NCBI GenBank assembly: GCA_022824465.1
Contig: JAJDZV010000006.1
Span: forward strand, 1 to 64,000
DNA from: Anaerolineae bacterium
Lineage (GTDB): Bacteria; Chloroflexota; Anaerolineae; Aggregatilineales; Phototrophicaceae
DNA: 64,000 bases
Reading direction: 5' to 3'
A program made the translations under genes and the position numbers. Positions 1-7,209 of this stretch are shown one piece after another (within the stretch, counting starts at the first letter, position 1; each line of letters starts with the position of its first letter). The notes beneath the pieces are model-generated. The model worked only from the letters and a program-made list of their open reading frames with translations. It did no database searches and was not told the origin of the DNA.

Positions 1-1128
1 CCGCGTCAGATAGCGCTGCACCATAGCGATGGTGAAGACGATGACGAAGAGGATGACAGAAATGGCTGCGCCTTCCGCCATATCCTGCTTGCCATAGCCG
101 CGCTGCACCGCCTGATAGACCACGGATTGCGTCGTATCCAGCGGACCGCCGCGCGTCATCACATCAACTTGAATGAACAAACCCATGGCTTGAATCGTGA
201 TGACAATCAGCACCAGCACGGCCGTATTGCGCAAGCCAGGCCAGGTAACATAGCGAAACTTCTGCCAGGCGCCGGCGCCGTCCAGCCCGGCCGCCTCGTA
301 AAGGCTCACGGGAATCGTCTGCAGGCCGGCCAGCCAAATGACCATTTGGAAGCCCACCGCTTGCCAAGCCGACATCGCGATCAGCGCGGGCATGGCCGTG
401 TAGGGATTACCAAGCCAATCAACCGGTTGAAAACTGCCGAAAGTCACCATGCCCAAGATGGTGTTGAGCAAACCATTTTGACCGTCATAGATGAAGCGCC
501 AGAGCAGCGCAACGACCACCATCGAGACCACCACGGGCGCGAAGTAGATTGATCGGAAGACGTTGATGAACGGCAGCGCTTGATTGAGCAGAATCGCCAG
601 CAGAAGCGCCAAGCCACCCTGCAAGGGCGCGATGACAGCGGCGAAGATCAGCGTGTTGATTAGCGCGCGCAGAAAGACCACATCGCCGACTAGAACCACG
701 GTGCGGTTGTCGCCCGCTTGCCAGGAGGTGAATTCGCGCAGACCATCCAATTCCGGATAATCCGGGTTGTTGCGCGTGAAGTCGCGCAAGCGCGGGTAGC
801 TCAAGCTCCCGTCGTCATCATAAACGAAAGCGCCGCTTTCATTGCGCTCCGGCTCCAGCGTGAAGGGGCGGATGGTCAGAAGGCGCTCGAAGTTGCGCAA
901 GCCGACCCATTCGGCCGGGTTGGGGGAGATGAGCCGTTGGTTGGTGAAAGAGATAACAAAGGCCATCAAGAAGGGAATGACCAGAAAGACGGTCAAGACC
1001 AGCAGCGCCGGGAATGCCATCAGCCAACCCATGACGGCGTCGTTGCGCTGATAGAGCGGCGCGTCTTTTGGCAGAAGCAGGCGCACCCAGAGCGGCGCGT
1101 TTCTGCGGGCAGTTGCTGCTGAAATCAT
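1..1128 (-). CDS. Sugar ABC transporter permease (MalF-like), C-terminus cut by window edge
   Basis: Inner-membrane permease subunit of a CUT1 sugar importer. I translated the minus strand by hand: 376 codons are open from ATG at 1128 to the window edge with no stop. The protein starts MISAATARRN, the first membrane helix is near residues 36-60, and the conserved permease loop (EAAGLDGAGAWQKF) that contacts the ATPase is near the end. Between helix 1 and the core there is a hydrophilic insertion of about 80 residues (rich in RDF, YPEL and DDDG), reminiscent of the periplasmic P2 loop of MalF. The gene follows the sugar-binding protein at 1291-2559 and the GH32 gene, so it probably imports fructose-containing sugars. 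The partner MalG-type permease should lie just outside the window. Family assignment is firm; the substrate is inferred from context. Confidence 0.93.
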   Translation of the reverse strand, partial: MISAATARRNAPLWVRLLLPKDAPLYQRNDAVMGWLMAFPALLVLTVFLVIPFLMAFVISFTNQRLISPNPAEWVGLRNFERLLTIRPFTLEPERNESGAFVYDDDGSLSYPRLRDFTRNNPDYPELDGLREFTSWQAGDNRTVVLVGDVVFLRALINTLIFAAVIAPLQGGLALLLAILLNQALPFINVFRSIYFAPVVVSMVVVALLWRFIYDGQNGLLNTILGMVTFGSFQPVDWLGNPYTAMPALIAMSAWQAVGFQMVIWLAGLQTIPVSLYEAAGLDGAGAWQKFRYVTWPGLRNTAVLVLIVITIQAMGLFIQVDVMTRGGPLDTTQSVVYQAVQRGYGKQDMAEGAAISVILFVIVFTIAMVQRYLTR

Positions 1129-1184
1129 AAGTCTATCCTAAATCACTATCTGGAGACGGTAGCGGTCTGAGGAGAAAGCTGCGA

Positions 1185-1196
1185 AGTAACGATACT
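1185..1196. promoter_or_regulatory. Possible weak LacI-type half-operator pair
   Basis: The 12-mer AGTAACGATACT is an imperfect palindrome around ACGA. It differs from the operator TGGTAACGATACCA at 4187 only in its outer bases. It lies between the binding-protein and permease genes of the operon controlled from 4.1 kb. It may be an auxiliary operator or chance. Confidence 0.3.
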
Positions 1197-1241
1197 AGTT
1201 AGGGAGAGCGAGCGCTTGTCTCGCCGAATATGGTCAGAGTC

Positions 1242-1273
1242 GCGGGCGACCCGGAGAGCCGCCCGCCTTTTTT
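1242..1273 (+). terminator. Hairpin with T-tract between binding-protein and permease genes
   Basis: GCGGGCG (1242-1248) pairs with CGCCCGC (1260-1266), and a CTTTTTT tract follows on the plus strand. On that strand it has the form of an intrinsic terminator and would stop antisense transcription entering the binding-protein gene. For the real minus-strand operon it is an intergenic stem-loop, which commonly protects upstream binding-protein mRNA. Its sequence also fits the dispersed GGGCGAC...GTCGCCC palindrome family. Confidence 0.55.
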
Positions 1274-1290
1274 GAATCGGTACGACTCGA

Positions 1291-2559
1291 TTACATTTCG
1301 AAGCCGTAGCCCATGTTGTCCTCGATGTCTTGGTCGATTTCGTCCACAGCCGCGTCGAGCGTGTCTTGAACATCAGCGCCGTTGGCGATATCAGCCAGCG
1401 CTTTTTCGAAGATCAGCGCCAGGGTGGCGTAACCAGGCGTCACCGGACGCACAAGCGCCTGCGCTTCACTGAGACCGAAGTAGACCTCCAGCGCGCCGCC
1501 CATCGAATAGTGCTGGCTCATTTCAGCCGCGCCAGCGGTGGCCGGGATCAAACCGATACCATCGCTGAATGCCGCCAGGTACTCGTCCTGGATAGCGAAC
1601 TCAATAAAGGCGTTGGCCCCCTCTTTGTTTTCGCTGCTGGAGGAGATGCCAAACTGCCAGGAAGCGGCGCCGATGGTCGAACCACTGCCGAAATCGGGCG
1701 CCGGCAGGAAGAGCAAATCATCGCCGACAGCCTCAAGCGCGCCGATACCGGCCCAATTGCCGTTCCACTGCAGCGCGTACCGACCATCAATGAAGCCGGT
1801 TTCACGATCCGCGCCATCTTGGGATGTGCCGGGCGCCAAACCGCGCTCGAATAGGCTCTGCCACCAATTGCCAAAGGCAACGCCCGCTTCGCCATTCAGG
1901 ACGCCTTCCGCGGTCAGATAGGTCGAGCGGTCGATCATGTCGCCGCCGAAGCTCTGCAGGAAGGGCGAGAAAGCGTAGGGATACCATTCGCCGGTCCAAG
2001 CCATGCCCAAGTCAAGGGCGTACTCGAATTCACCAGTGGCTTGCAGGGTTTCGAGGATGCCGTCAAACTCATCGCCAGTCCAGGGATCGTCCAGCGTCGG
2101 GATGCGTATATCGTTGGCTTCCAGAACCGAACGACGCGCATAAATGGAGACGGCGGCATCCCAGAGACCCACCGCATAAACTTCGCCATTGTACTCGCCA
2201 ATGGCGCCGGGCAGGAAGCCGTCCAGCGCGCCTTCCGACAAGCTGAGCGGAACCATATAACCAGCCCAAGCCCAACCGGGCATGACGGGACCATCGACAT
2301 CAATGATATCGGGCAGGTCGCCGGCCAGCGCCGCCGCCACGATCGACGAATTGTAGGATTCCTGCGGGAATTCTTCCAGAACGACCGTGTAGTCGGATTG
2401 TGAAGCGTTGAAGTCGTCGATGATTCCGAGCAAAATGCTGCGCTCCGTCTCATTCCCAGCGCCGTGGTACCACAGGCTGAGTTCCGTCTGCGCGGACGCC
2501 AGCCCGCTGAATGTGACCAACATGATCACGAGAACAAGGAGTGATGGTGCTTTCTTCAT
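1291..2559 (-). CDS. Extracellular sugar-binding protein of ABC transporter
   Basis: Solute-binding protein of family 1 (MalE-like), 422 residues. A signal peptide is clear: KK, a hydrophobic stretch LLVLVIMLVTF, and the cleavage-like ASAQ near residue 24. The mature part has the expected fold markers, including LSLWYHGAG at the start, PDIIDVDGP, the ALQWNGNWA segment and a C-terminal VDEIDQDIEDNMG. There is no lipobox cysteine at the signal junction, so it may be secreted or held at the surface some other way. It sits between the GH32 gene (116 nt upstream) and the permease (162 nt downstream) in one minus-strand operon, which suggests fructo-oligosaccharide or sucrose as ligand. The ligand is inference from neighbours only. 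Confidence 0.93.
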   Translation of the reverse strand: MKKAPSLLVLVIMLVTFSGLASAQTELSLWYHGAGNETERSILLGIIDDFNASQSDYTVVLEEFPQESYNSSIVAAALAGDLPDIIDVDGPVMPGWAWAGYMVPLSLSEGALDGFLPGAIGEYNGEVYAVGLWDAAVSIYARRSVLEANDIRIPTLDDPWTGDEFDGILETLQATGEFEYALDLGMAWTGEWYPYAFSPFLQSFGGDMIDRSTYLTAEGVLNGEAGVAFGNWWQSLFERGLAPGTSQDGADRETGFIDGRYALQWNGNWAGIGALEAVGDDLLFLPAPDFGSGSTIGAASWQFGISSSSENKEGANAFIEFAIQDEYLAAFSDGIGLIPATAGAAEMSQHYSMGGALEVYFGLSEAQALVRPVTPGYATLALIFEKALADIANGADVQDTLDAAVDEIDQDIEDNMGYGFEM

Positions 2560-2675
2560 TTTGAACCTCGTCTATCTGACTAAATGTACGATGCCTGAAA
2601 ACAGGATACTACGCTCTCTTCGTCTCTCGCTGCGCGCCTCCTTTCACCCCTTCCAACACTTATCAAGCTGGCTCA

Positions 2676-4082
2676 CTACCAGATCGACGACATCTCCCAA
2701 ATATCCAGCGCGACTACACTGGCCGGGTTGATCACGCGCAAGGTATCATTCTCGGCGCTGCCGGAGTAAAAACGGCTGGTGATGCGGCTGCGATCGTTGG
2801 CGATCACTTCCAGAACCGAGCCATCGAAGAGAATGCGCAAGCGCAAGTTCTCGCCCGCGTCAAGCTGATGCGACATGCCCTGCGGCGCCGCGTCGTTCTC
2901 GGGGTCTTCATCATCGTACTGCCGCCGGACTTGCAGCGTCGCGGTAGACGAGTCGTAAACAACCGCGAGTTTTTCCCAGCCGCTTTCGGCGCGCGCCAAT
3001 TCCAGGCCGCAGATGCCGCCAGCCAGGGCAAACTCGACTTCAATATCCAGCGCGAATCCTCCAAGCGGCAAGGCATCGTGGTTCACATCGCCGGCGCGGA
3101 GATGACAGTGCCGGCCGCGCAACGCCTCCAATTCAGCCACCGGGCGGCTGCAAAGTCGCTGGCGGTCGTCCAGCCATAGCTGACGCGGAATCGCCTGCAC
3201 ACCCGTCCAGCCGGCTTGTTTCTGGCGTGCGCCGCTGCGTCCCTCGCGTATCCAGGAGTAGATCAGGCGGCGGCCCGCTTCGTCTTCATGCGCCAGGCTG
3301 GCATAGCTGTACCCGGCGTCATAGACGCCCTCATGCTCAGTGATGAAGCGCTCGTTCTCAAAGCGACCGACAAAGTACAAGGTGGTTGAGGGCGCGTGGT
3401 CCAGTTGCGCTGAGACGATCAACACCCACTTGTCGCCCAGCGGGAAGAAGTTCGGGCATTCGAAGTTGCGTCCATTGCGCGCCTTGTCGCCGACGAAGAG
3501 CGGATGCCGATATTGCCAACCCCGCAAGTCGCGCGAACGGTAGAGCAAGACAGCGCCGCCGACGCCGGCGATATGCGAGGCGAGTATCATGTACCAGCAG
3601 TCATCGCCGCGCCAGACGAAGGGATCGCGGAAGTCGCGCGTTTGGCCCAATTCAGCCGGCACATCGCCGATAACAGGATTGCCGGCATACTTCTCCCAAG
3701 TCATGAGGTCGGGACTGCCCGCGGCGAGGCACTGCACCTGCACATCGTAGGTTTCGTTGACGCCGGTGTAAATCGCGACAGGCGTGCCGCCGTCATTCAC
3801 GAGGCAGCCGGAGAAGACGCCGCCTCGATCGGGCGAGCCGGGCGTTGGCGCGATGGCGACCGGCAGTTCCCGCCAATGCACCAGGTCATCGCTGACCGCG
3901 TGGCCCCAGTGCATGTTGGCGTGGTAGGCACCGTCCGGATTGTACTGGAAGAACAGATGGTAGCGCCCGTCCCACTGGATCACGCCGTTGGGGTCGTTCA
4001 TCCAGTTTGCGGCCGGCAGAAAGTGATAACGGGGGCGGTGGAAATCTTCGCTGAAAGTGGTCTTTGCCGCTTGCTTCGTCAT
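2676..4082 (-). CDS. Glycoside hydrolase family 32 (beta-fructosidase / sucrose hydrolase)
   Basis: Hydrolyses terminal beta-fructosidic bonds in sucrose, fructo-oligosaccharides or levan-type glycans. All three GH32 signature blocks are present: NWMNDPNG with nucleophile Asp30, FRDP with Arg152/Asp153 as transition-state stabiliser, and ECPNFF with acid/base Glu208. The first two-thirds form the five-bladed propeller and residues from about 330 form the C-terminal beta-sandwich. Length (468) is normal. No signal peptide is seen, so it acts in the cytoplasm on imported sugar, consistent with the binding protein and permease downstream. Divergent from the LacI-type regulator at 4328, with two operators in the shared upstream region. 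Family certain; sucrose versus fructan preference cannot be read from sequence. Confidence 0.96.
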   Translation of the reverse strand: MTKQAAKTTFSEDFHRPRYHFLPAANWMNDPNGVIQWDGRYHLFFQYNPDGAYHANMHWGHAVSDDLVHWRELPVAIAPTPGSPDRGGVFSGCLVNDGGTPVAIYTGVNETYDVQVQCLAAGSPDLMTWEKYAGNPVIGDVPAELGQTRDFRDPFVWRGDDCWYMILASHIAGVGGAVLLYRSRDLRGWQYRHPLFVGDKARNGRNFECPNFFPLGDKWVLIVSAQLDHAPSTTLYFVGRFENERFITEHEGVYDAGYSYASLAHEDEAGRRLIYSWIREGRSGARQKQAGWTGVQAIPRQLWLDDRQRLCSRPVAELEALRGRHCHLRAGDVNHDALPLGGFALDIEVEFALAGGICGLELARAESGWEKLAVVYDSSTATLQVRRQYDDEDPENDAAPQGMSHQLDAGENLRLRILFDGSVLEVIANDRSRITSRFYSGSAENDTLRVINPASVVALDIWEMSSIW

Positions 4083-4116
4083 AACTGAGGCTTGGCTGTC
4101 AACATTTCAATAGCTA

Positions 4117-4146
4117 ATTGTGGTAACGTTGCCAGATTCGTGCCAA
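4117..4146 (-). promoter_or_regulatory. Candidate promoter of the GH32 operon
   Basis: On the minus strand TTGGCA (4146-4141) and CACAAT (4122-4117) are separated by 18 nt. The first LacI-type operator lies inside the spacer, the usual place for a repressor that blocks RNA polymerase. Confidence 0.4.
4121..4134. promoter_or_regulatory. LacI-family operator 1
   Basis: TGGTAACGTTGCCA is a 14-bp near-perfect palindrome with the central CG typical of LacI/GalR operators. It lies 39 nt upstream of the GH32 start and in front of the divergent regulator gene. Confidence 0.75.
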
Positions 4147-4186
4147 AATGAAGGTGTAACGCGCATCCAGTATGTGCTCTGCCGTG

Positions 4187-4200
4187 TGGTAACGATACCA
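4187..4200. promoter_or_regulatory. LacI-family operator 2
   Basis: TGGTAACGATACCA has perfect outer arms (TGGTA/TACCA). It is 66 bp from operator 1, close to six helical turns, so the two sites could be bridged by a tetramer or a pair of dimers. Confidence 0.75.
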
Positions 4201-4327
4201 TATTGCATATCATAGCGCAAACGGAGACATAATGCAAGGGATTGCTCAAAGTTTGCGTCGGCGGCGCCTGCCTTGCGGCTTTGGGCAGCGGCTGACGGTT
4301 CGACCATAACTTGCATCAAGGCGTCAA

Positions 4328-5347
4328 ATGGACAGAAAAGTAACCATAAGAGAAATCGCCAGGCAGGCAGGCGTGAGCACGACCACGGTATCGCGCGTGC
4401 TGAACGACCATCCGTATGTCAGCGATGGCAAACGCCGCCGCGTCGAGCAAGCCATCGCCGACTTGCGTTACCGTCCCTCACAGACGGCGCGGCACCTGCG
4501 CGGCGGTTCATCGGGTCTGTTGGGCTTCTTGACCGATGATGTGGCGACCACGCCCTACGCAGTGGATATCATCCGCGGCGCGCAGGATGTCGCCTGGGCG
4601 CATCGTATGGTGCTCCTGGTGGCCGATTCCGGCGGCGATGCGCGCTTTGCTGAGGCGGCAGTGGATGTCTTCCGTGAGCGCGCGGTGGAGGGAATCGTCT
4701 ACGCGGCGATGTATCATCGACCGGTGCAGTTGCCCGAGGGCTTAAACGGTCTGCCTACCGTATTGGCGAACTGCTTCCTGGAGGATCGGTCGGTGCCATC
4801 GGTCGCGCCCGATGAGTTCTACGGCGGCTACCACGCGACCGAAGCCGCCATCAAAGCCGGTCATCGCCGCATTGGCTTTATCAACCTGTGGGAGGAGGAT
4901 GAGCGTGTCACGCCGCCCTTCCCCGCCATTTACGGACGTCTGCGCGGCTATCGGCGAGCGCTGGAAGATCAGCGCCTGGACTTTGACGACGCCCTCGTAC
5001 GCTTTTCGATTCAGACCGCGCGAGAGAATTATCGGCATACGCAGGCTTTGATGGCTATGCCGCAGCCGCCGACCGCCATCTTCTGCGGCAATGACAAGAT
5101 CGCCATGAATTGTTACAGCGCGCTGGCCGAGCTGGGCTTGCGCGTGCCAGCGGATATCGCCGTGATCGGTTTCGACAATATCACGCATATCGCCGAGGGC
5201 TTGCTGCCCAAACTGACGACCATGCAGCTGCCGCATTATGAGATGGGCAAGTGGGCGGTGCAGTATCTGATCGATCATCGGGGGCGGACGATGGAACCCT
5301 TGCAGGTGGCGCTGCCCTGCCCGCTGGTGGCGCGGGATTCGGTGTAG
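4328..5347 (+). CDS. LacI-family transcriptional regulator
   Basis: Sugar-responsive repressor, 339 residues, the usual length. The N-terminal helix-turn-helix is textbook (TIREIARQAGVSTTTVSRVLN, residues about 4-24), followed by the hinge helix region RPSQTARHLRGG. The periplasmic-binding-protein-like ligand domain fills residues 60-339, with the conserved PTAIFCGNDKIA and ADIAVIGFDNI blocks. It is divergent from the GH32/binding-protein/permease operon, and two LacI-type operators lie between the genes, so autoregulation and repression of the operon are likely. The effector is probably a fructoside or fructose, by inference. The start at 4328 places the HTH at the N-terminus as in all family members. 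Confidence 0.95.
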   Translation: MDRKVTIREIARQAGVSTTTVSRVLNDHPYVSDGKRRRVEQAIADLRYRPSQTARHLRGGSSGLLGFLTDDVATTPYAVDIIRGAQDVAWAHRMVLLVADSGGDARFAEAAVDVFRERAVEGIVYAAMYHRPVQLPEGLNGLPTVLANCFLEDRSVPSVAPDEFYGGYHATEAAIKAGHRRIGFINLWEEDERVTPPFPAIYGRLRGYRRALEDQRLDFDDALVRFSIQTARENYRHTQALMAMPQPPTAIFCGNDKIAMNCYSALAELGLRVPADIAVIGFDNITHIAEGLLPKLTTMQLPHYEMGKWAVQYLIDHRGRTMEPLQVALPCPLVARDSV

Positions 5348-5365
5348 AACTCGGCTCGCGCGCCG

Positions 5366-6646
5366 CTACTCCCCCGCCACAATCCCGCGCGCCAGCTTCA
5401 ACAACTCCGCCCGCCGAGACTCATCGACATCGCGCGACTCGAAGTAGCGCTCGAGCAACTCCAGCGGCGTCATGCCTTCCGGATTAGCGCCGAGCCGCGC
5501 GCGCCGGCTTTGATCGACTTCTTTGCGCAGGCCGGCGATATGGAAGACGCCCGCCTTGTTCAACTCGTCGATGATGAGCCTGTCGTTGAGCAGGGTCTCG
5601 CTTTCGGACGTCAGCCGAATCTGGAGCCGGACCACCGCGCCCGCCAAATCCTGACGCTTCATAGCCGCCAGGACGACACCGGTCGGGTTCTCGATATCGC
5701 GGCAATCCACTTGCAGGCTCAGCAGCTTTCGCGCGGCAACTTCGACGAATCGCCAGGTTGTCGCCGCCCGCGCCAGCTCCACCCAGCAGAAGCCTTTGAC
5801 ATCGTTTTCTTCGCCGAAGTCGACGCGTTCCAGGCTGCCGCTGTACACGACTGGCGGCAAGTACGCCCGCTTTGCCGTCAGGTTCTGATGACGGTGGATA
5901 TGCCCCAGCGCGACATAATCCCAGCCGCCGCGCGTCAACGCATCCAAGTCGATCACGACATCGCGGCCGAGCATGACGCTACGCTCGCTGCCATGTCGGG
6001 CGCCGCTCACGCTGAAATGCCCGCAGAGAAGGAGCGGCGCATCGGCATCGGACAGCGCTTCGGCTTGCTCAGCCAGTCCAACGAGACGCTCATGCGCGGC
6101 GCGCTGCAGCTCGGCGTCTTGCTCGGCGATGGTCAAGCCGCGGGTCGGGGCATCCGCCAGCATCCGCGCGCGCATCGGATAGGGCGCCGCAGCGACAATT
6201 GCAGCGCCGCGTTTGGTCGCGATTCGGCGCAGGGCATAATCCCGCGCCACCCAGACATTGGGCACATCGAGCGTGTCGTATATGTCGATTGTGGATGCTT
6301 TGGCGGCGTTGGCCGGCAGATCGTGATTGCCGACCAACAAAACGGTCGGCGCCAGTTGCGAGAGCGTCTGAATGCGCTGAGCGAATTCCCGCTGGTAAGT
6401 CTGGTTGGGGCTGCGGCTGCGGAAGGCATCGCCCGCGAAGATGACGATATCGACATCGCCGTCACGAGCGAAATCGATCATTTCGTCCATGCGCGCCAGA
6501 TAATCGGCGACGCGGCTGCTCACGCCGCTTTCGGGGTCGGTCTTGCCGAAGTTGGCCATGCCGATATGCACATCGGCGAAATGCAAGACGCGGATCGGTT
6601 CAAGCGTCCCGGCTGCGCGCTCACAGGCTGGCGCGGTGGTCTTCAT
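5366..6646 (-). CDS. SbcD/Mre11-like DNA repair exonuclease
   Basis: Calcineurin-like metallophosphoesterase of the SbcD/Mre11 nuclease type, 426 residues from the ATG at 6646. Phosphoesterase blocks occur in order: FADVHIG (Asp25, His27), the GDAFRSRSP block, GNHDLP, CGHFS and the final GHIHRHQ, which supply the two-metal site. The C-terminal third (about 280-426) is a capping/DNA-binding region as in SbcD. Starts further upstream (open to 6853) would overlap the neighbouring gene deeply and lack homology, so 6646 or 6667 is preferred; both overlap that gene by 26-47 nt. No SbcC ATPase gene is adjacent, which is unusual but not unique. A broader DNA-repair phosphoesterase role is possible. 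Confidence 0.85.
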   Translation of the reverse strand: MKTTAPACERAAGTLEPIRVLHFADVHIGMANFGKTDPESGVSSRVADYLARMDEMIDFARDGDVDIVIFAGDAFRSRSPNQTYQREFAQRIQTLSQLAPTVLLVGNHDLPANAAKASTIDIYDTLDVPNVWVARDYALRRIATKRGAAIVAAAPYPMRARMLADAPTRGLTIAEQDAELQRAAHERLVGLAEQAEALSDADAPLLLCGHFSVSGARHGSERSVMLGRDVVIDLDALTRGGWDYVALGHIHRHQNLTAKRAYLPPVVYSGSLERVDFGEENDVKGFCWVELARAATTWRFVEVAARKLLSLQVDCRDIENPTGVVLAAMKRQDLAGAVVRLQIRLTSESETLLNDRLIIDELNKAGVFHIAGLRKEVDQSRRARLGANPEGMTPLELLERYFESRDVDESRRAELLKLARGIVAGE

Positions 6647-7010
6647 CGCCGCTGCCGACTGGTTCATTGGTGGTTGTGACGCTGGTCCATTGCGGGTTAT
6701 CGCCGCGCAGGTGCCCAAATATGGGCTTCTCGTTGCGCAGAATATCGACGAAGGCGTGGATATCGCTGATGGACATGAAGATGGCGCCGCGGCGATTGGC
6801 GATATCCACTTGCGGGTCGGGCGCATCGCTGTCCGGCGACAGGAAGTAGACATCCAGTCGGTAGTCGGCCTGGTCGTCGGCGCCGACGCCGGTGCAGCGG
6901 ACGAGCCCGCGAATCCGCGCCGTCACGCCGCCGAAATCGCGCTCCTCCAGTTGGCGCCAGATGACCATATAGTTCTTGATCTCGAATACCGCCACGCGCC
7001 GTTCGGCCAT
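6621..7010 (-). CDS. Conserved-looking hypothetical protein upstream of SbcD-like gene
   Basis: A 129-residue soluble protein I do not recognise. It begins MAERRVAVFEIKNYMVIW and has alternating strand-like segments (DYRLDVYFLSP, GAIFMSISDIHAFVDILRN), which suggests a small alpha/beta fold. The tail is polar and disordered (TTTNEPVGSGDEDH). Its 3' end overlaps the start of the nuclease gene, so the two are probably translated together. It has its own promoter with good boxes at 7056-7085. The start could be GTG at 7013 or ATG at 7010. Real coding status is supported by the promoter, the overlap and the non-repetitive composition; function is unknown. Confidence 0.7.
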   Translation of the reverse strand: MAERRVAVFEIKNYMVIWRQLEERDFGGVTARIRGLVRCTGVGADDQADYRLDVYFLSPDSDAPDPQVDIANRRGAIFMSISDIHAFVDILRNEKPIFGHLRGDNPQWTSVTTTNEPVGSGDEDHRASL

Positions 7011-7055
7011 CACATGCTTTGCCTCGACCTCATTCGCAAATCGCCAGCGCCTTTA

Positions 7056-7085
7056 ATTATATCGGCTGGCACGCTATCGCTACAA
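7056..7085 (-). promoter_or_regulatory. Promoter of hypothetical/SbcD-like pair
   Basis: On the minus strand TTGTAG (7085-7080) and a consensus TATAAT (7061-7056) are 18 nt apart, giving a start near 7050 and a leader of about 40 nt to the ATG at 7010. Confidence 0.6.
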
Positions 7086-7145
7086 ACGGCGCGCCTTTGC
7101 GTCATAACATACTTACCGTTATTGACTTTATACACATTTTCAAAC

Positions 7146-7174
7146 TTGAGCCTGCCAAGCGCGACTGATATAGT
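7146..7174 (+). promoter_or_regulatory. Promoter of secreted beta-helix/LysM gene
   Basis: TTGAGC (7146-7151), a 17-nt spacer and TATAGT (7169-7174) preceded by TGA give an extended -10 promoter with an expected start near 7181. Confidence 0.6.
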
Positions 7175-7209
7175 TTAACTAGGATTTGTTCCATTCTCCA
7201 AGTGTACAA

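Noticed and set aside
127..552. Plus-strand ORF of 141 codons near the window start
   Set aside because: It runs antisense to the MalF-like permease, whose frame has clear membrane helices and the EAA loop. High-GC DNA produces such long antisense frames.
1242..1273. Terminator ending the minus-strand operon
   Set aside because: The T-tract is on the plus strand; the minus-strand genes continue past it, so it cannot be the operon terminator.
4107..4319. 70-codon minus-strand ORF between GH32 and LacI genes
   Set aside because: It spans both operators and the promoter region, has no recognisable composition or ribosome site, and would block regulation.
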